Shown here piece by piece: positions 35,556-43,917 of a DNA stretch of 64,000 nt (within the stretch, counting starts at the first letter, position 1; each line of letters begins with the position of its first letter). A program made the translations under genes and the position numbers. Under the pieces are notes generated by a model. The model saw nothing but the letters and a program-made list of their open reading frames with translations. It did not search any database and was not told the origin of the DNA. The stretch is from Accumulibacter sp. (GTDB taxonomy: Bacteria > Pseudomonadota > Gammaproteobacteria > Burkholderiales > Rhodocyclaceae): the NCBI RefSeq assembly GCF_036625195.1, contig NZ_JAZKUG010000001.1, positions 4,526,001-4,590,000 on the forward strand. Direction: 5' to 3'.

Positions 35556-35879
35556 TTACTTGCTCTCCTCCGAGACCAGCGCACCGGTCTTGATCTCGTA
35601 GTGCACTTCCCACTTCTTGCCGTCGGTGCCGTTGATCTTCACCTCCCAGGTCTGCTTGCCCTTCTTGCTGTCCTGGTAGGCCTTGGTGACCTCACCCGGA
35701 TGCGCCTTGAGCGCCATCTCCACGGCCTGCTCCTTGGTGATTTCATGTGCCGGAGCGGCGGCGGCGGCAGGCGCTGCAGCGGCGGCAGCGGGCTTGCTGT
35801 CGGCGGCGAGGGTGCTGCCGCTGAAGGCGGCGGCAAGGATCAGGAGGGCGGCGGAGCAGTAGGCAGCGGGCTTGTTCAT
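35556..35879 (-). CDS. Periplasmic PepSY-domain protein
   Basis: 107 residues: signal peptide (MNKPAAYCSAALLILAAAFS, then SGSTLAAD), an Ala/Pro-rich linker, and one PepSY domain (about 48-105, TKEQAVEMALKAHPGEV and WEVKINGTDGKKWEVHYE). PepSY domains bind or inhibit partner proteins in the envelope. It precedes the cytochrome b561 gene in the same direction, suggesting a shared redox role, possibly with a c-type cytochrome encoded elsewhere. Confidence 0.85.
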   Translation of the reverse strand: MNKPAAYCSAALLILAAAFSGSTLAADSKPAAAAAAPAAAAAPAHEITKEQAVEMALKAHPGEVTKAYQDSKKGKQTWEVKINGTDGKKWEVHYEIKTGALVSEESK

Positions 35880-36040
35880 TCGATGGGTCTCACAATCTGG
35901 TTGAAAAGGGAGGATGAAACGCGGCTCGCCGTTCGGCGCGCATCGGCGTCGGCAGCGGCAGGCACGACGGCGAGTATGAGCGGGCTTCCTTAAACCGGGC
36001 TTAGAACCTGCGACGCCCACCCCGCGCCCGGCCGCGCTCC

Positions 36041-37168
36041 TCACACACCCGGCTCGAGCACCACCGCCACTTCGATCTCGCGACCATGCCGCAGAATGCC
36101 GAGCCGCACCGTTTCGCCGACACGGTGGTCGTCGAGACGCGCCAGCAGCCTGCCGACCGTTTCCACCGGCTTGCCATCGACAGTCGTCACGATGTCGCCG
36201 GCGACGATGCTGCCATCGGCGGCCCGCGTCACCCCGCGCAGCCCGGCCGCTGCCGCAGCCGACCCCGGCGCGACGCGCAGGATGACCACGCCGCTGACGC
36301 CAAACACCCGCTGCAGGCGCTGGTTGATACTCTCGTCGATCTCGATGCCAAGTGCCGGCCGGACATAGCGGCCAGCGCTGATGAGCTGCGGCACGACGCG
36401 GTTGACCGTGTCGACGGGAACCGCGAACCCGATCCCGGCACTGGTTCCGCTCGGGCTGTAGATGGCGGTATTGATGCCGATCAGGCGTCCAGCCGAGTCG
36501 AGCAACGGGCCACCCGAATTGCCCGGGTTGATCGCCGCATCGGTCTGGATCAGGTGTTCGATGCTCACCCCCTTGTCGCTGCTCAGCGAGCGGTCGAGCG
36601 CCGAGACGATGCCGCTGGTCAGCGTCCAGTCGAGTCCGAAGGGATTGCCGATGGCAAACACCTTCTGCCCCACCCGCAGGTCGCCGCTCGTGCCCAGCGG
36701 TACTGGCGGCGGCCGCCGGAAACCGACGCCGATGCGCAGCACGGCGATATCGTGCGCCGGCGAGGCGCCGACGAGGACGGCCCGATAGCTGCGGCCATCG
36801 GACAGTTTCACCGCTGCCTCGCTGGCGCCCTCGATGACATGGAAGTTGGTGATGACATGGCCCGCGTCGTCCCAGATGAAGCCCGAGCCGGTACCGCGCG
36901 GCACGGTGAAGACATTGCGCGTCCACAGGTCGCGCACCTGCCGACTGGTCGTGATGAAAACGACCGAATCGCGCGCATTCTCGAACAACTCGATGATCGA
37001 CCTCTCGTCCGCCGCCAGATCGCCACGCGCGCTGACGGTGCGGGGCGCCGCCTGCTTCGGCGACAACCAGTCCTCGATCAGCGGCAGGCTGCGCCAGGCG
37101 ACGAGCAGCAGCAGGCAGAAGAGCGCCCACGCCAGTAGGCGAAGCGGCAAGCGGGTCGTCACCGGCAT
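36041..37168 (-). CDS. DegS/HtrA-type periplasmic serine protease
   Basis: 375 residues. One N-terminal membrane anchor (LLAWALFCLLLLVAW), an S1C trypsin-like domain with triad His110 (NFHVIEG), Asp140 (AHDIAVLRI) and Ser218 (PGNSGGPLL), and a single C-terminal PDZ domain (about 285-370). One anchor and one PDZ resemble DegS rather than DegP. It lies 72 bases downstream of cbpM on the same strand, so it may belong to the heat-shock transcript cbpA-cbpM-protease and handle misfolded envelope proteins or an anti-sigma factor. Confidence 0.9.
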   Translation of the reverse strand: MPVTTRLPLRLLAWALFCLLLLVAWRSLPLIEDWLSPKQAAPRTVSARGDLAADERSIIELFENARDSVVFITTSRQVRDLWTRNVFTVPRGTGSGFIWDDAGHVITNFHVIEGASEAAVKLSDGRSYRAVLVGASPAHDIAVLRIGVGFRRPPPVPLGTSGDLRVGQKVFAIGNPFGLDWTLTSGIVSALDRSLSSDKGVSIEHLIQTDAAINPGNSGGPLLDSAGRLIGINTAIYSPSGTSAGIGFAVPVDTVNRVVPQLISAGRYVRPALGIEIDESINQRLQRVFGVSGVVILRVAPGSAAAAAGLRGVTRAADGSIVAGDIVTTVDGKPVETVGRLLARLDDHRVGETVRLGILRHGREIEVAVVLEPGV

Positions 37169-37240
37169 CGTTCCCGAGCCGTCCGCGGTCGGGAACGATT
37201 CAGCGGCATGTTCGCCGCCGTCTGCCGCAACGGCCGATGC

Positions 37241-37549
37241 TCAACGCACCACCCCGGAAGCGGCGCGGGCACGCAGATCGTCCAGTTCCTCGAGCAGATC
37301 GGCCATCAGCGCCGCGAGTTCGGGCACCGCGTCGAAGTCCCGTTCGAGCTGCCGCATGCGCCTTGCGCGGCGCAGGCTGGTACTCGAGAAACACCAGACG
37401 CCGGCGACGCTCTCGGCATGCGGAAACAGCCCCTCCTCGATATGGCGCAGCAGCCATTGCGGATCGACGGTGCAGGCGGCGGCCACCTGCTCGAGCGTCA
37501 GCCAGCTGTTCTCCATCAGGCTGCCGACGAGGATTTCGTCTTCACGCAT
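37241..37549 (-). CDS. cbpM: Chaperone modulatory protein CbpM
   Basis: 102 residues with a MerR-like helix-turn-helix fold at the N-terminus (LTLEQVAAACTVDPQWLLRH) and a helical tail (ELAALMADLLEELDDLRAR). CbpM binds the J-domain of CbpA and blocks its stimulation of DnaK. It starts 3 bases after the cbpA stop, the normal order, which is the main support for the name. Confidence 0.85.
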   Translation of the reverse strand: MREDEILVGSLMENSWLTLEQVAAACTVDPQWLLRHIEEGLFPHAESVAGVWCFSSTSLRRARRMRQLERDFDAVPELAALMADLLEELDDLRARAASGVVR

Positions 37550-37552
37550 GGC

Positions 37553-38518
37553 TCAAACCCTCTCTTCCTGGCGCGGGTCGAAAGCCAGTTCGCGCGCCAT
37601 CCGTTCATACAATTCCCGCGCCTGCGGCGTTTTCGCCGGTGGCACGACGACCTCGATATCGAGCAGCAGGTCGCCCGCCGCGCCGCCGCCCTGCGCTGCC
37701 GGAATGCCCTTGCCGCGCACGCGCAACTGGCGGCCGCTCTGCGCCCCCTCCGGAATCCGCAGCTTGACGCTGCCGCCCGGCAGCTCGACGCTGATGACGG
37801 CGCCCAGTGCCGCCTCCCACGGCGCCACCGGCAAGCGCAGGTGGAGGTCGCGGCCATGCGCGCGCAGTCGCGGATGCGGCCGGAACTGCACCTCGAGCAG
37901 CAGGTCGCCGGCAGTGGCGCCGCCGATCCCCGGCGCGCCCTGGCCCGCCAGGCGAATCACCTGCCCGGCGTGCACCCCCTGCGGAATCTTCACGTTCAGC
38001 GTTCGCTCGACCAGCGTCAGCCGCCCCTGTGCGTCGCTGCGCGGCGCACGCAGGCTGATCTGGCGGGTGGCACCGGTGAACGCGTCCTCGATGTCGAGCA
38101 GCACCTTGGCGTGATGATCCTCGCCGCGCGCCTCGAAACGCCCCCGCGGCGCAGCGCCGAAACCCGGCCGCGAGCGCATGCCGCCGAACAGCTCGGCAAA
38201 GAAATCGGAGAAGTCCGCCGCCTCGCCGGGCGCAAAGCCGCGACCGGAGAACTCGAAACCGGCATCCCAGTCGGGCGGCGGGCGGAACTCCTGCCCCGGC
38301 TGGTAGCCGCGGCCGAGTTGGTCGTAGGCGGCCCGCTTCTCCGGATCCGAGAGCACCGCGTTGGCCTCGTTGAGTTCCTTCATGCGTGCCTCGGCATCCG
38401 CCTCCTTCGAGACGTCCGGGTGATACTTGCGCGCCAGTTTGCGGAACGACTTCTTGATGTCCTCCGCCGTCGCGTCGCGCGGCACGCCCAGGATCTGGTA
38501 GTAGTCCTTGAATTCCAT
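37553..38518 (-). CDS. cbpA: DnaJ-class co-chaperone CbpA
   Basis: 321 residues (E. coli CbpA is 306). J-domain 1-70 with the HPD motif at 33-35, a Gly/Phe-rich linker (about 75-130), then two beta-rich C-terminal substrate-binding domains (about 135-300) and no zinc fingers, so class II. It stimulates DnaK ATPase. It faces the hsp20 genes across a 155-base promoter region, and cbpM follows immediately. Regulation by heat shock is expected. Confidence 0.92.
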   Translation of the reverse strand: MEFKDYYQILGVPRDATAEDIKKSFRKLARKYHPDVSKEADAEARMKELNEANAVLSDPEKRAAYDQLGRGYQPGQEFRPPPDWDAGFEFSGRGFAPGEAADFSDFFAELFGGMRSRPGFGAAPRGRFEARGEDHHAKVLLDIEDAFTGATRQISLRAPRSDAQGRLTLVERTLNVKIPQGVHAGQVIRLAGQGAPGIGGATAGDLLLEVQFRPHPRLRAHGRDLHLRLPVAPWEAALGAVISVELPGGSVKLRIPEGAQSGRQLRVRGKGIPAAQGGGAAGDLLLDIEVVVPPAKTPQARELYERMARELAFDPRQEERV

Positions 38519-38592
38519 GCACCATCCTCGAGTCGAACAGCGGCACCGGCCGCAACCCCATACATAGTCCCCTTTCCGGCGGAAATCAAGAT

Positions 38593-38620
38593 ATTGAAGT
38601 TTCCCCTGCCGCCCCCAAGT
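38593..38620 (+). promoter_or_regulatory. Sigma-32-like heat-shock promoter for the hsp20 genes
   Basis: ATTGAAG (38593-38599) and CCCCAAGT (38613-38620) are 13 bases apart, close to the RpoH consensus CTTGAAA and CCCCATNT. The expected start is about 48 bases before the first hsp20 ATG. On the other strand CTTGATT (38584-38590) may be the -35 of a weaker promoter for cbpA. Confidence 0.6.
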
Positions 38621-38673
38621 TGGTCGACAAGCGCCACTCCCGGCGCTCTCGACCAACCGATGGAGGATTCAAG

Positions 38674-39108
38674 ATGATCTATCGCTCCCTTTTCCCGCGT
38701 GACGTCGCGTCCGAGCTCGATCGGCTGCAACGTGAACTGCAGCAGACTTTCCATTTCTCGCCGAGCATCCGCGGCATCGCCCGTGGTGGCTTCCCGGCGA
38801 TGAACGTCGGCGGCACGCCGCAGTCCGTCGAAATCTACGCCTTCGCTCCCGGCATCGACCCGGCGACGCTCGAAGTGCAGATCGAGAAGGGCGTGCTCAC
38901 CGTCGCCGGCGAACGCAAGCTGCCGACGACCGCCGAAGCCGCGACCGTGCACATCGACGAGCGCTTTGCCGGCCGCTTCCGGCGCGTCGTGACGCTGCCC
39001 GACGACATCGACGCCAATGCCGTCGACGCCCGCTATCGCGACGGCGTCCTGCGCATCAGCATCGCCCGCAAGCAGTCGGCACAGCCGCGCCGCATCACCA
39101 TTCAGTAA
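38674..39108 (+). CDS. Small heat-shock protein, Hsp20 family (first of two)
   Basis: 144 residues starting MIYRSLFPRDVASELDRL behind TGGAGG. The alpha-crystallin domain covers about 45-135 (VEIYAFAPGIDPATLEVQIE, GRFRRVVTLPDDIDANAVDA, YRDGVLRISIAR). These ATP-independent holdases keep unfolded proteins soluble and pass them to DnaK. The second hsp20 starts 12 bases after its stop, with GGAGG between them, so the pair is one operon and may form mixed oligomers. Confidence 0.9.
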   Translation: MIYRSLFPRDVASELDRLQRELQQTFHFSPSIRGIARGGFPAMNVGGTPQSVEIYAFAPGIDPATLEVQIEKGVLTVAGERKLPTTAEAATVHIDERFAGRFRRVVTLPDDIDANAVDARYRDGVLRISIARKQSAQPRRITIQ

Positions 39109-39120
39109 GGAGGAACGAAC

Positions 39121-39495
39121 ATGTCAGACACCACTCCCGTCAAGAAGCAGTCGGTCGCCGATGATGCCGCCTTGCTGCCGCCGGTGGACGTCATCGAGGA
39201 CGCCTCGGGAATCACCCTCTATGCGGACCTGCCCGGCGTTTCCAAGGACAAGCTGCACCTGCAGGTCGAGGCCGACACGCTGACCATCGAAGGCGAGATC
39301 GACCTCGAAATGCCCGGCGGCATGGAGGCCAGCCATGCCGAGGTCAGCCTGCCGCGTTACCGGCGCGTCTTCACGCTGTCGAAGGAACTCGACGCCGGCA
39401 AGGTGGCGGCCGAGTTCAACCAGGGCGTGCTCAAGTTGTCGATCCCGAAAGCCGAGCACGCGCAACCGCGCAAGGTCGAGGTCCGCATCGCCTGA
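39121..39495 (+). CDS. Small heat-shock protein, Hsp20 family (second of two)
   Basis: 124 residues. Alpha-crystallin domain about 20-115: LYADLPGVSKDKLHLQVEA, RYRRVFTLSKELDAGKVAA, FNQGVLKLSIPKAE. It is shorter at the N-terminus than its neighbour and diverged from it, as usual for class A/class B pairs in Proteobacteria. It lacks a clear I-x-I/V tail motif, ending KVEVRIA. Cotranscribed with the upstream hsp20 gene. Confidence 0.9.
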   Translation: MSDTTPVKKQSVADDAALLPPVDVIEDASGITLYADLPGVSKDKLHLQVEADTLTIEGEIDLEMPGGMEASHAEVSLPRYRRVFTLSKELDAGKVAAEFNQGVLKLSIPKAEHAQPRKVEVRIA

Positions 39496-39509
39496 TCGCC
39501 CGACGCGTC

Positions 39510-39616
39510 GGCGGCGCCCCGGCAGGCGGGCGCCGCCCGCTGCGGGCACCCGCAGCGCAGCTGCTCGACCTGCCGTCACGCCTCGCGGCGCCTCCCCAGG
39601 GGGGCGCCACGAGGCG
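39510..39616. repeat. Three adjacent strong hairpins between hsp20 and eno
   Basis: Hairpin 1: GGCGGCGCCC (39510-39519) pairs with GGGCGCCGCC (39528-39537). Hairpin 2: CGCTGCGGG pairs with CCCGCAGCG (39538-39557) around a 2-base loop. Hairpin 3: CGCCTCGCGGCGCC pairs with GGCGCCACGAGGCG (39579-39616) with one mismatch. None is followed by a T tract, so these are not standard terminators; REP-like elements or mRNA 3'-end stabilisers are possible. Confidence 0.6.
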
Positions 39617-39768
39617 CTTGCCGCGATTCCCGCCCAGATGCCGATCGGCTCTGATAACAAAAGAAATTTCCCTGCCAGAAGCATTGCACCGCCGCAGCCG
39701 ATTCCGTATGATCGGTGCCAGGTTCGTTCCGCGCACTTTCCACCAAACCACTCCTATGGAGCTCGATC

Positions 39769-41154
39769 ATGGCAAAAGCCAACAAAGTCAAGAAAGCGAA
39801 AGAAGTCGAACAGGCAGTAGAAGCGGAACCCGTCGTCACACCCGAATTCGTCAAGATCACCAAGGTCGTCGGCCGGCAGATTCTCGATTCGCGCGGCAAC
39901 CCGACCGTCGAGGTCGACATCACCCTCGACGATGGCTTTCTCGCCCGCGCCGCCGTCCCGTCGGGTGCCTCGACCGGCGAATTCGAAGCCTGCGAACTGC
40001 GTGACGGCGACAAGAAGGTCTATCTCGGCAAGGGCGTGCTGAAGGCCGTCGACGCCGTCAACACGCGCATCGCCAAGCTGCTCAAGGGCAAGAACCCGCT
40101 CGACCAGCGCGAACTCGACGAAGCGATGATCGCCCTCGACGGCACACCCAACAAGGCCAACCTCGGCGCCAACGCCATCCTCGGCGCATCGATGGCCATC
40201 ACCATGGCCGGCGCGCACGTCAGCAAGATGCCGCTCTGGAAGTACATCGGCAAGATCCACAAGAACCGCAGCTTCGTCCTGCCGACGCCGATGGCCAACA
40301 TCATCAACGGCGGCAAGCATGCCGACAACCTGATCGACTTCCAGGAATTCATGATCATGCCGGTCGGTGCCGAGAGCTTCTCGCAAGGCCTGCAGTGGAT
40401 CACCGAAGTCTTCCACGCGTTGAAGACGATCCTCAAGAAGGGCGGCCACGTCACCGCGGTCGGCGACGAAGGTGGTTTCGCGCCCAACCTGTCGAACGAC
40501 GAGGCCCTCGAAGTCGTCATGCAGGCGATCACCGCCGCCGGCTACAAGCCCGGCAAGCAGATCGCCATCGCCCTCGACTGTGCGTCGTCCGAACTCTTCG
40601 ACGAGGGTGGCCGCGAGGGCTACAAGTTCTGGAAGTCGAACCCGGACAAGCTGTTCACCGACGACGACATGATCGCCAAGTACACCGAGTGGTGCAAGAA
40701 ATACCCGATCGTCTCGATCGAGGACGGTCTCGACCAGAGTGACTGGGACGGCTACGTCAAGTTCACCAAGGCCCTCGGCGACACGGTGCAGATCGTCGGC
40801 GACGACTTCTTCGTCACCAACCCGACACGCCTGAAGCAGGGTATCGACATGAAGGCGGCGAACGCCATCCTGATCAAGGTCAACCAGATCGGCACCGTCA
40901 CCGAGACCCTCGACGCCATCCGCATGGCGCAGAAGGCCGGCTACGGCGTCATCTCGTCGCACCGTTCGGGCGAAACCGAGGACTCGTTCATCGCCGACCT
41001 CGCCGTCGGCACCGGCGCCGGCCAGATCAAGACCGGATCGCTGTCGCGTACCGACCGCGTCTGCAAGTACAACCAGTTGCTGCGCATCGAGGAGCAACTC
41101 GGCAGCAAGGCCGTGTACAAGGGGCTGAAGTCGATCAAGGGCGCCGGCTTCTAG
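39769..41154 (+). CDS. eno: Enolase with N-terminal extension
   Basis: 461 residues, about 30 longer than E. coli enolase. The additional N-terminal stretch (MAKANKVKKAKEVEQAVEAE) is rich in Lys, Glu, Val and Ala; the conserved start comes only at VVGRQILDSRGNPTVEVD. Catalytic and Mg-binding motifs are intact: VGDEGGFAPN, VSIEDGLDQSDWDGY, VGDDFFVTN and the signature ILIKVNQIGTVTET with SHRSGETED. It converts 2-phosphoglycerate to phosphoenolpyruvate in glycolysis. The ATG is 8 bases from GGAG. Not next to pyrG or ftsB, where the main proteobacterial eno often sits, so it could be a second copy. Confidence 0.95.
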   Translation: MAKANKVKKAKEVEQAVEAEPVVTPEFVKITKVVGRQILDSRGNPTVEVDITLDDGFLARAAVPSGASTGEFEACELRDGDKKVYLGKGVLKAVDAVNTRIAKLLKGKNPLDQRELDEAMIALDGTPNKANLGANAILGASMAITMAGAHVSKMPLWKYIGKIHKNRSFVLPTPMANIINGGKHADNLIDFQEFMIMPVGAESFSQGLQWITEVFHALKTILKKGGHVTAVGDEGGFAPNLSNDEALEVVMQAITAAGYKPGKQIAIALDCASSELFDEGGREGYKFWKSNPDKLFTDDDMIAKYTEWCKKYPIVSIEDGLDQSDWDGYVKFTKALGDTVQIVGDDFFVTNPTRLKQGIDMKAANAILIKVNQIGTVTETLDAIRMAQKAGYGVISSHRSGETEDSFIADLAVGTGAGQIKTGSLSRTDRVCKYNQLLRIEEQLGSKAVYKGLKSIKGAGF

Positions 41155-41176
41155 GCTGCTCGCGGCAGGCCAGTCC

Positions 41177-41205
41177 AAGGCACCGCCATGGCGGTGCCTT
41201 TTTTT
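41177..41205 (+). terminator. Rho-independent terminator of eno
   Basis: GGCACCGC and GCGGTGCC form an 8-bp stem with a CATG loop, followed by seven T residues, 23 bases after the eno stop. Confidence 0.93.
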
Positions 41206-41267
41206 CGCCCGCTGGTTCCGCAGGCTCCCGATGCGCCTTGCCGCAGCCGGTCGGCGCGCCCGCCAGC

Positions 41268-41873
41268 TCAGGGCTCGCGGATGTAGGGCACATCCATCTG
41301 CCGAGCCGTCGCCGCAGCCAGCGCATCGCCGGCGAAACGGGCGACGAGATGCAGGCTCATGTCGATACCGGCAGCGATCCCCGCTGACGAGACGACCGCT
41401 CCTTCATCGACCCAGCGCCTGCCTGCGATGACCTCGACGTCGGGAAAGGCGAGACGCAGCTCGGCAAGGTCTTCCCAGTGCGTGGTGGCCATGCGCCCGG
41501 CGAGCAATCCCGCCTTCGCCAGAATGAAAGCACCCGTGCACACCGACGCCGTCACGGCGGCCAGTCGCGAGGCCTGAGCGACCCAGTCGAGCACCTCGGG
41601 TTTGGCCAGTTCGGCCGCCACCACCCCGCCGGGGATCAGCAGGATGCCCGGTTGCGGGCAGGTGGCGAGGGTGTGGTCGGGCAGCACGCGAAGTCCCGCC
41701 CGGGCCAGCACCGGTTCCGTCGATTGCGCCACCGTGAACACCTCGAAGGGCAGCGGGCGCTCGGGATTCCGGCGGCCAAAGACCCGGCTGGCGGTGCTGA
41801 AGACCTCGAACGGTCCGGCGAAGTCGAGCACCTCCATGTCCGGAAAAATGTAGATCGCGACGTGTCGGGTCAT
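41268..41873 (-). CDS. DJ-1/PfpI family protein (isonitrile hydratase-like)
   Basis: 201 residues starting MTRHVAIYIFPDMEVLDFAG. A flavodoxin-like glutamine amidotransferase-related fold with the nucleophile elbow TASVCTGAFILAKAGLL (Cys) and PGGVVAAEL, THWEDLAELRLAFP, SSAGIAAGIDMSLH, the set seen in the GlxA/isonitrile hydratase branch. There is no C-terminal AraC helix-turn-helix, so it is an enzyme or stress protein rather than a regulator. It is convergent with eno; a VOC-family gene lies 207 bases upstream. Confidence 0.85.
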   Translation of the reverse strand: MTRHVAIYIFPDMEVLDFAGPFEVFSTASRVFGRRNPERPLPFEVFTVAQSTEPVLARAGLRVLPDHTLATCPQPGILLIPGGVVAAELAKPEVLDWVAQASRLAAVTASVCTGAFILAKAGLLAGRMATTHWEDLAELRLAFPDVEVIAGRRWVDEGAVVSSAGIAAGIDMSLHLVARFAGDALAAATARQMDVPYIREP

Positions 41874-42080
41874 GGCCCAGGTCCTGATCGGATCGGGCGG
41901 AAGCCGCACGGCACCACCCTCTTTCTCCAAGCTGCGAGCGCGTTCGTTGCATGGCGGTTCGGCCGCTTCAGCCGGCCAGACCACCGACCGGGTCGGCAAG
42001 CGGCCGCAGCCCTCGCGGCCAGCCGAGCGGAGCGGATGGTGCGGATGGTGCGCCACGCGCGATCGGCCGACGGCGCACGC

Positions 42081-42554
42081 TCAACCACGCACGGCGGCCT
42101 CGATGGCTGCCACGTCGATCTTTCGCATCGGCATCATCGCGGCAAAAGCCCGCTTCGCCACATCACCACCCTGCGCCATTGCCTCGGTCAGCACACGCGG
42201 CGTGATCTGCCAGTTGATTCCCCATCGATCCTTGCACCACCCGCAATGGCTTTCGAGCCCACCATTGTCGACGATGGCGTTCCAGTAGCGATCGGTCTCC
42301 TCCTGATCCTCCGTGGCGATCTGGAACGAGAAGGCCTCGCTGTGCGTGAAGCGCGGACCCCCGTTGATGCCGATGCAGGGAATGCCTGCCACCACGAACT
42401 CGACGGTCAATGGGTCGCCGGCCTTGCCACCGGGGTAATCCGATGGCGCCCGGCAAATGGCGCCGAGACTGCTGTCGGGAAAAAGACCCGCATAGAAGCG
42501 CGCCGCCTCTTCGGCATGGCGCTCATACCACAGACAGACGGTATTCTTGCTCAC
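42081..42554 (-). CDS. VOC-superfamily protein, PhnB / 3-demethylubiquinone methyltransferase-like
   Basis: 157 residues. The GTG at 42554 is 6 bases from AGGAG and yields MSKNTVCLWYERHAEEAARF, the normal family start; the ATG two codons upstream abuts the site. The single glyoxalase/bleomycin-resistance-type repeat pattern is FVVAGIPCIGINGGPRF, EAFSFQIATEDQEETDRYW and CGWCKDRWGINWQITP. Members are often misnamed as UbiG-like methyltransferases, but no AdoMet site is present. Function unknown. Confidence 0.82.
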   Translation of the reverse strand: MSKNTVCLWYERHAEEAARFYAGLFPDSSLGAICRAPSDYPGGKAGDPLTVEFVVAGIPCIGINGGPRFTHSEAFSFQIATEDQEETDRYWNAIVDNGGLESHCGWCKDRWGINWQITPRVLTEAMAQGGDVAKRAFAAMMPMRKIDVAAIEAAVRG

Positions 42555-42698
42555 CCGCATCTCCTTTCTCTTGCTGCCGCCACCGGGCCAGCGGCAGCAG
42601 AATCGCCAGCGCCGCGTACGGCAGCGCGACCCGATGGTCCTGCGTGTTGATCGGCCTGACTGATGCGCTCCCCTCCTCCTCCCTTCCCGGCTCGCTCC

Positions 42699-43193
42699 TC
42701 AGGACGGGGGCTTCCTGCCCGCCCAGAACAGGATGAAGTAGAGAACCAGGAGGTCGAAAGCAACGTGAAACGCGAGGCCGACCAGCCAGCCTGAACCCAT
42801 GTCCAGGCGCGCCAGCACGGCGTCGAATGCCGCGCCCGTCAGGCCGGGCGGGCTGCCGGCGGCGCGCAGTTCGCCGACCAGCGTCTCGAGCATGCGGTAC
42901 GACTCCGTCAGGCCAACCAGGTTGAAAACGACGAAGCCGAGGTAGCCCGCGGCGACGGCCCATCTCTGCGGCCAGGGCCACGGATCCTTGCGCGCGAAGA
43001 TCCAGCCCAACAGGACCAGGGCCGACGGAACGAAGAACTTCCAGAAATCGACGACCTGCCCATGCGCCTTGAATGCCAGTTCCAGCATCTCGAAGCTCCC
43101 AAGATCAGCCAGTTGAGTTTGCTCGGCACGGCGCTCGCGTGTGGCATGAATTTCAGCCACAACCGGGTCGTGCCGGCTTGTGCTTGCAGCCAT
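42699..43193 (-). CDS. Small membrane protein with an antitoxin-derived N-terminus
   Basis: 164 residues if read from ATG 43193. Residues 1-27 (ending DPVVAEIHATRERRAEQTQ) match the N-terminus of the antitoxin at 45226-45507, and the DNA upstream also matches that locus. The rest, from MLELAFKAHGQVVDFWKFFV, is an unrelated protein with three to four membrane helices. ATG 43088, which has GGGAG 7 bases upstream, is probably the original start of the membrane protein (129 residues). So either the remnant is fused in frame or it is simply read through. Function unknown. Confidence 0.6.
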   Translation of the reverse strand: MAASTSRHDPVVAEIHATRERRAEQTQLADLGSFEMLELAFKAHGQVVDFWKFFVPSALVLLGWIFARKDPWPWPQRWAVAAGYLGFVVFNLVGLTESYRMLETLVGELRAAGSPPGLTGAAFDAVLARLDMGSGWLVGLAFHVAFDLLVLYFILFWAGRKPPS

Positions 43194-43308
43194 CAGGATA
43201 CTTCCATCCACTCACAACGTGCGTCACGACTTCAGCAGCCGGCGACCGGAGCGCGAAGCGCGGAGGGGTTGGGCGACTGGCGCAAGAAATGACTGGACAT
43301 CAAGAGTT

Positions 43309-43680
43309 TTGTGTAACTACAATCAGCCAACGATCACGTGGGATGAGAGCAAGCGCAGGAAGAATCTCAGGACGCACGGCATCGATCTGGCCGAAGTGGA
43401 TTGTGTATTCGACGCCCCGATGGTCACAGTGGAAGACGAACGCGAGCAGTATGGCGAACCGCGGCTGCGAAGCCTGCGGTGGTTTGGCGATCGGGTTGTC
43501 TTCCTGGTTTGGACGGAGCGCGAGGACAGCGCCCGAGTGATTTCCTGCCGTTACGGTGACCAACATGAAACGCGCGCGTACTTCAAAGCCCTCGGCCTTC
43601 AGCAAGGAGCAGATCGCAGCCGCTCTCGCGGCAGCGCCCGAGAAGGTCAGAGACTCGGAATGCCCATACGATCCCAATGA
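43309..43680 (+). CDS. brnT: BrnT-family toxin
   Basis: The BrnT core is ITWDESKRRKNLRTHGIDLA, FDAPMVTVEDERE, RWFGDRVVFLVWTERED and RVISCRYGDQHETRAYF, an RNase with the RelE-like fold. The start is unclear: the first usable codon before the core is TTG 43309, with CAAGAG upstream. The usual protein ends near base 43590; here the frame runs on to 43680, overlapping brnA by 116 bases, so the tail may be functionally irrelevant. The common ARK motif near the end is replaced by CRY. Confidence 0.75.
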   Translation: MCNYNQPTITWDESKRRKNLRTHGIDLAEVDCVFDAPMVTVEDEREQYGEPRLRSLRWFGDRVVFLVWTEREDSARVISCRYGDQHETRAYFKALGLQQGADRSRSRGSAREGQRLGMPIRSQ

Positions 43681-43885
43681 CGCCGAAGCGGTGGATGAGT
43701 ACTGGGCCAAGGCCAAGATCCGCCTTCCCGGCCAGCGCGGGCCGCAGAAGCTCCCGACAAAGGTAGCGGTTACGGTTCGATACAGCCCCGAAGTCGTTGA
43801 GTACTTCAAATCAACCGGAGAAGGCTGGCAGACGCGCATGAATGAGGCTTTGCAGCAGTACGTCAAGAGACACCGCGCGGCATAG
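43565..43885 (+). CDS. brnA: BrnA-family antitoxin
   Basis: 106 residues from ATG 43565. The C-terminal half is a ribbon-helix-helix DNA-binding domain (TKVAVTVRYSPEVVEYFKST, GWQTRMNEALQQYVKRH), and DPNDAEAVDEYWAKAKIR before it is the toxin-binding region typical of BrnA. It neutralises BrnT and represses the operon. The upstream overlap with brnT indicates translational coupling. Confidence 0.85.
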   Translation: MKRARTSKPSAFSKEQIAAALAAAPEKVRDSECPYDPNDAEAVDEYWAKAKIRLPGQRGPQKLPTKVAVTVRYSPEVVEYFKSTGEGWQTRMNEALQQYVKRHRAA

Positions 43886-43917
43886 GCCCTCGGCATGCCA
43901 GGAGCCCGGTCTGCAAT

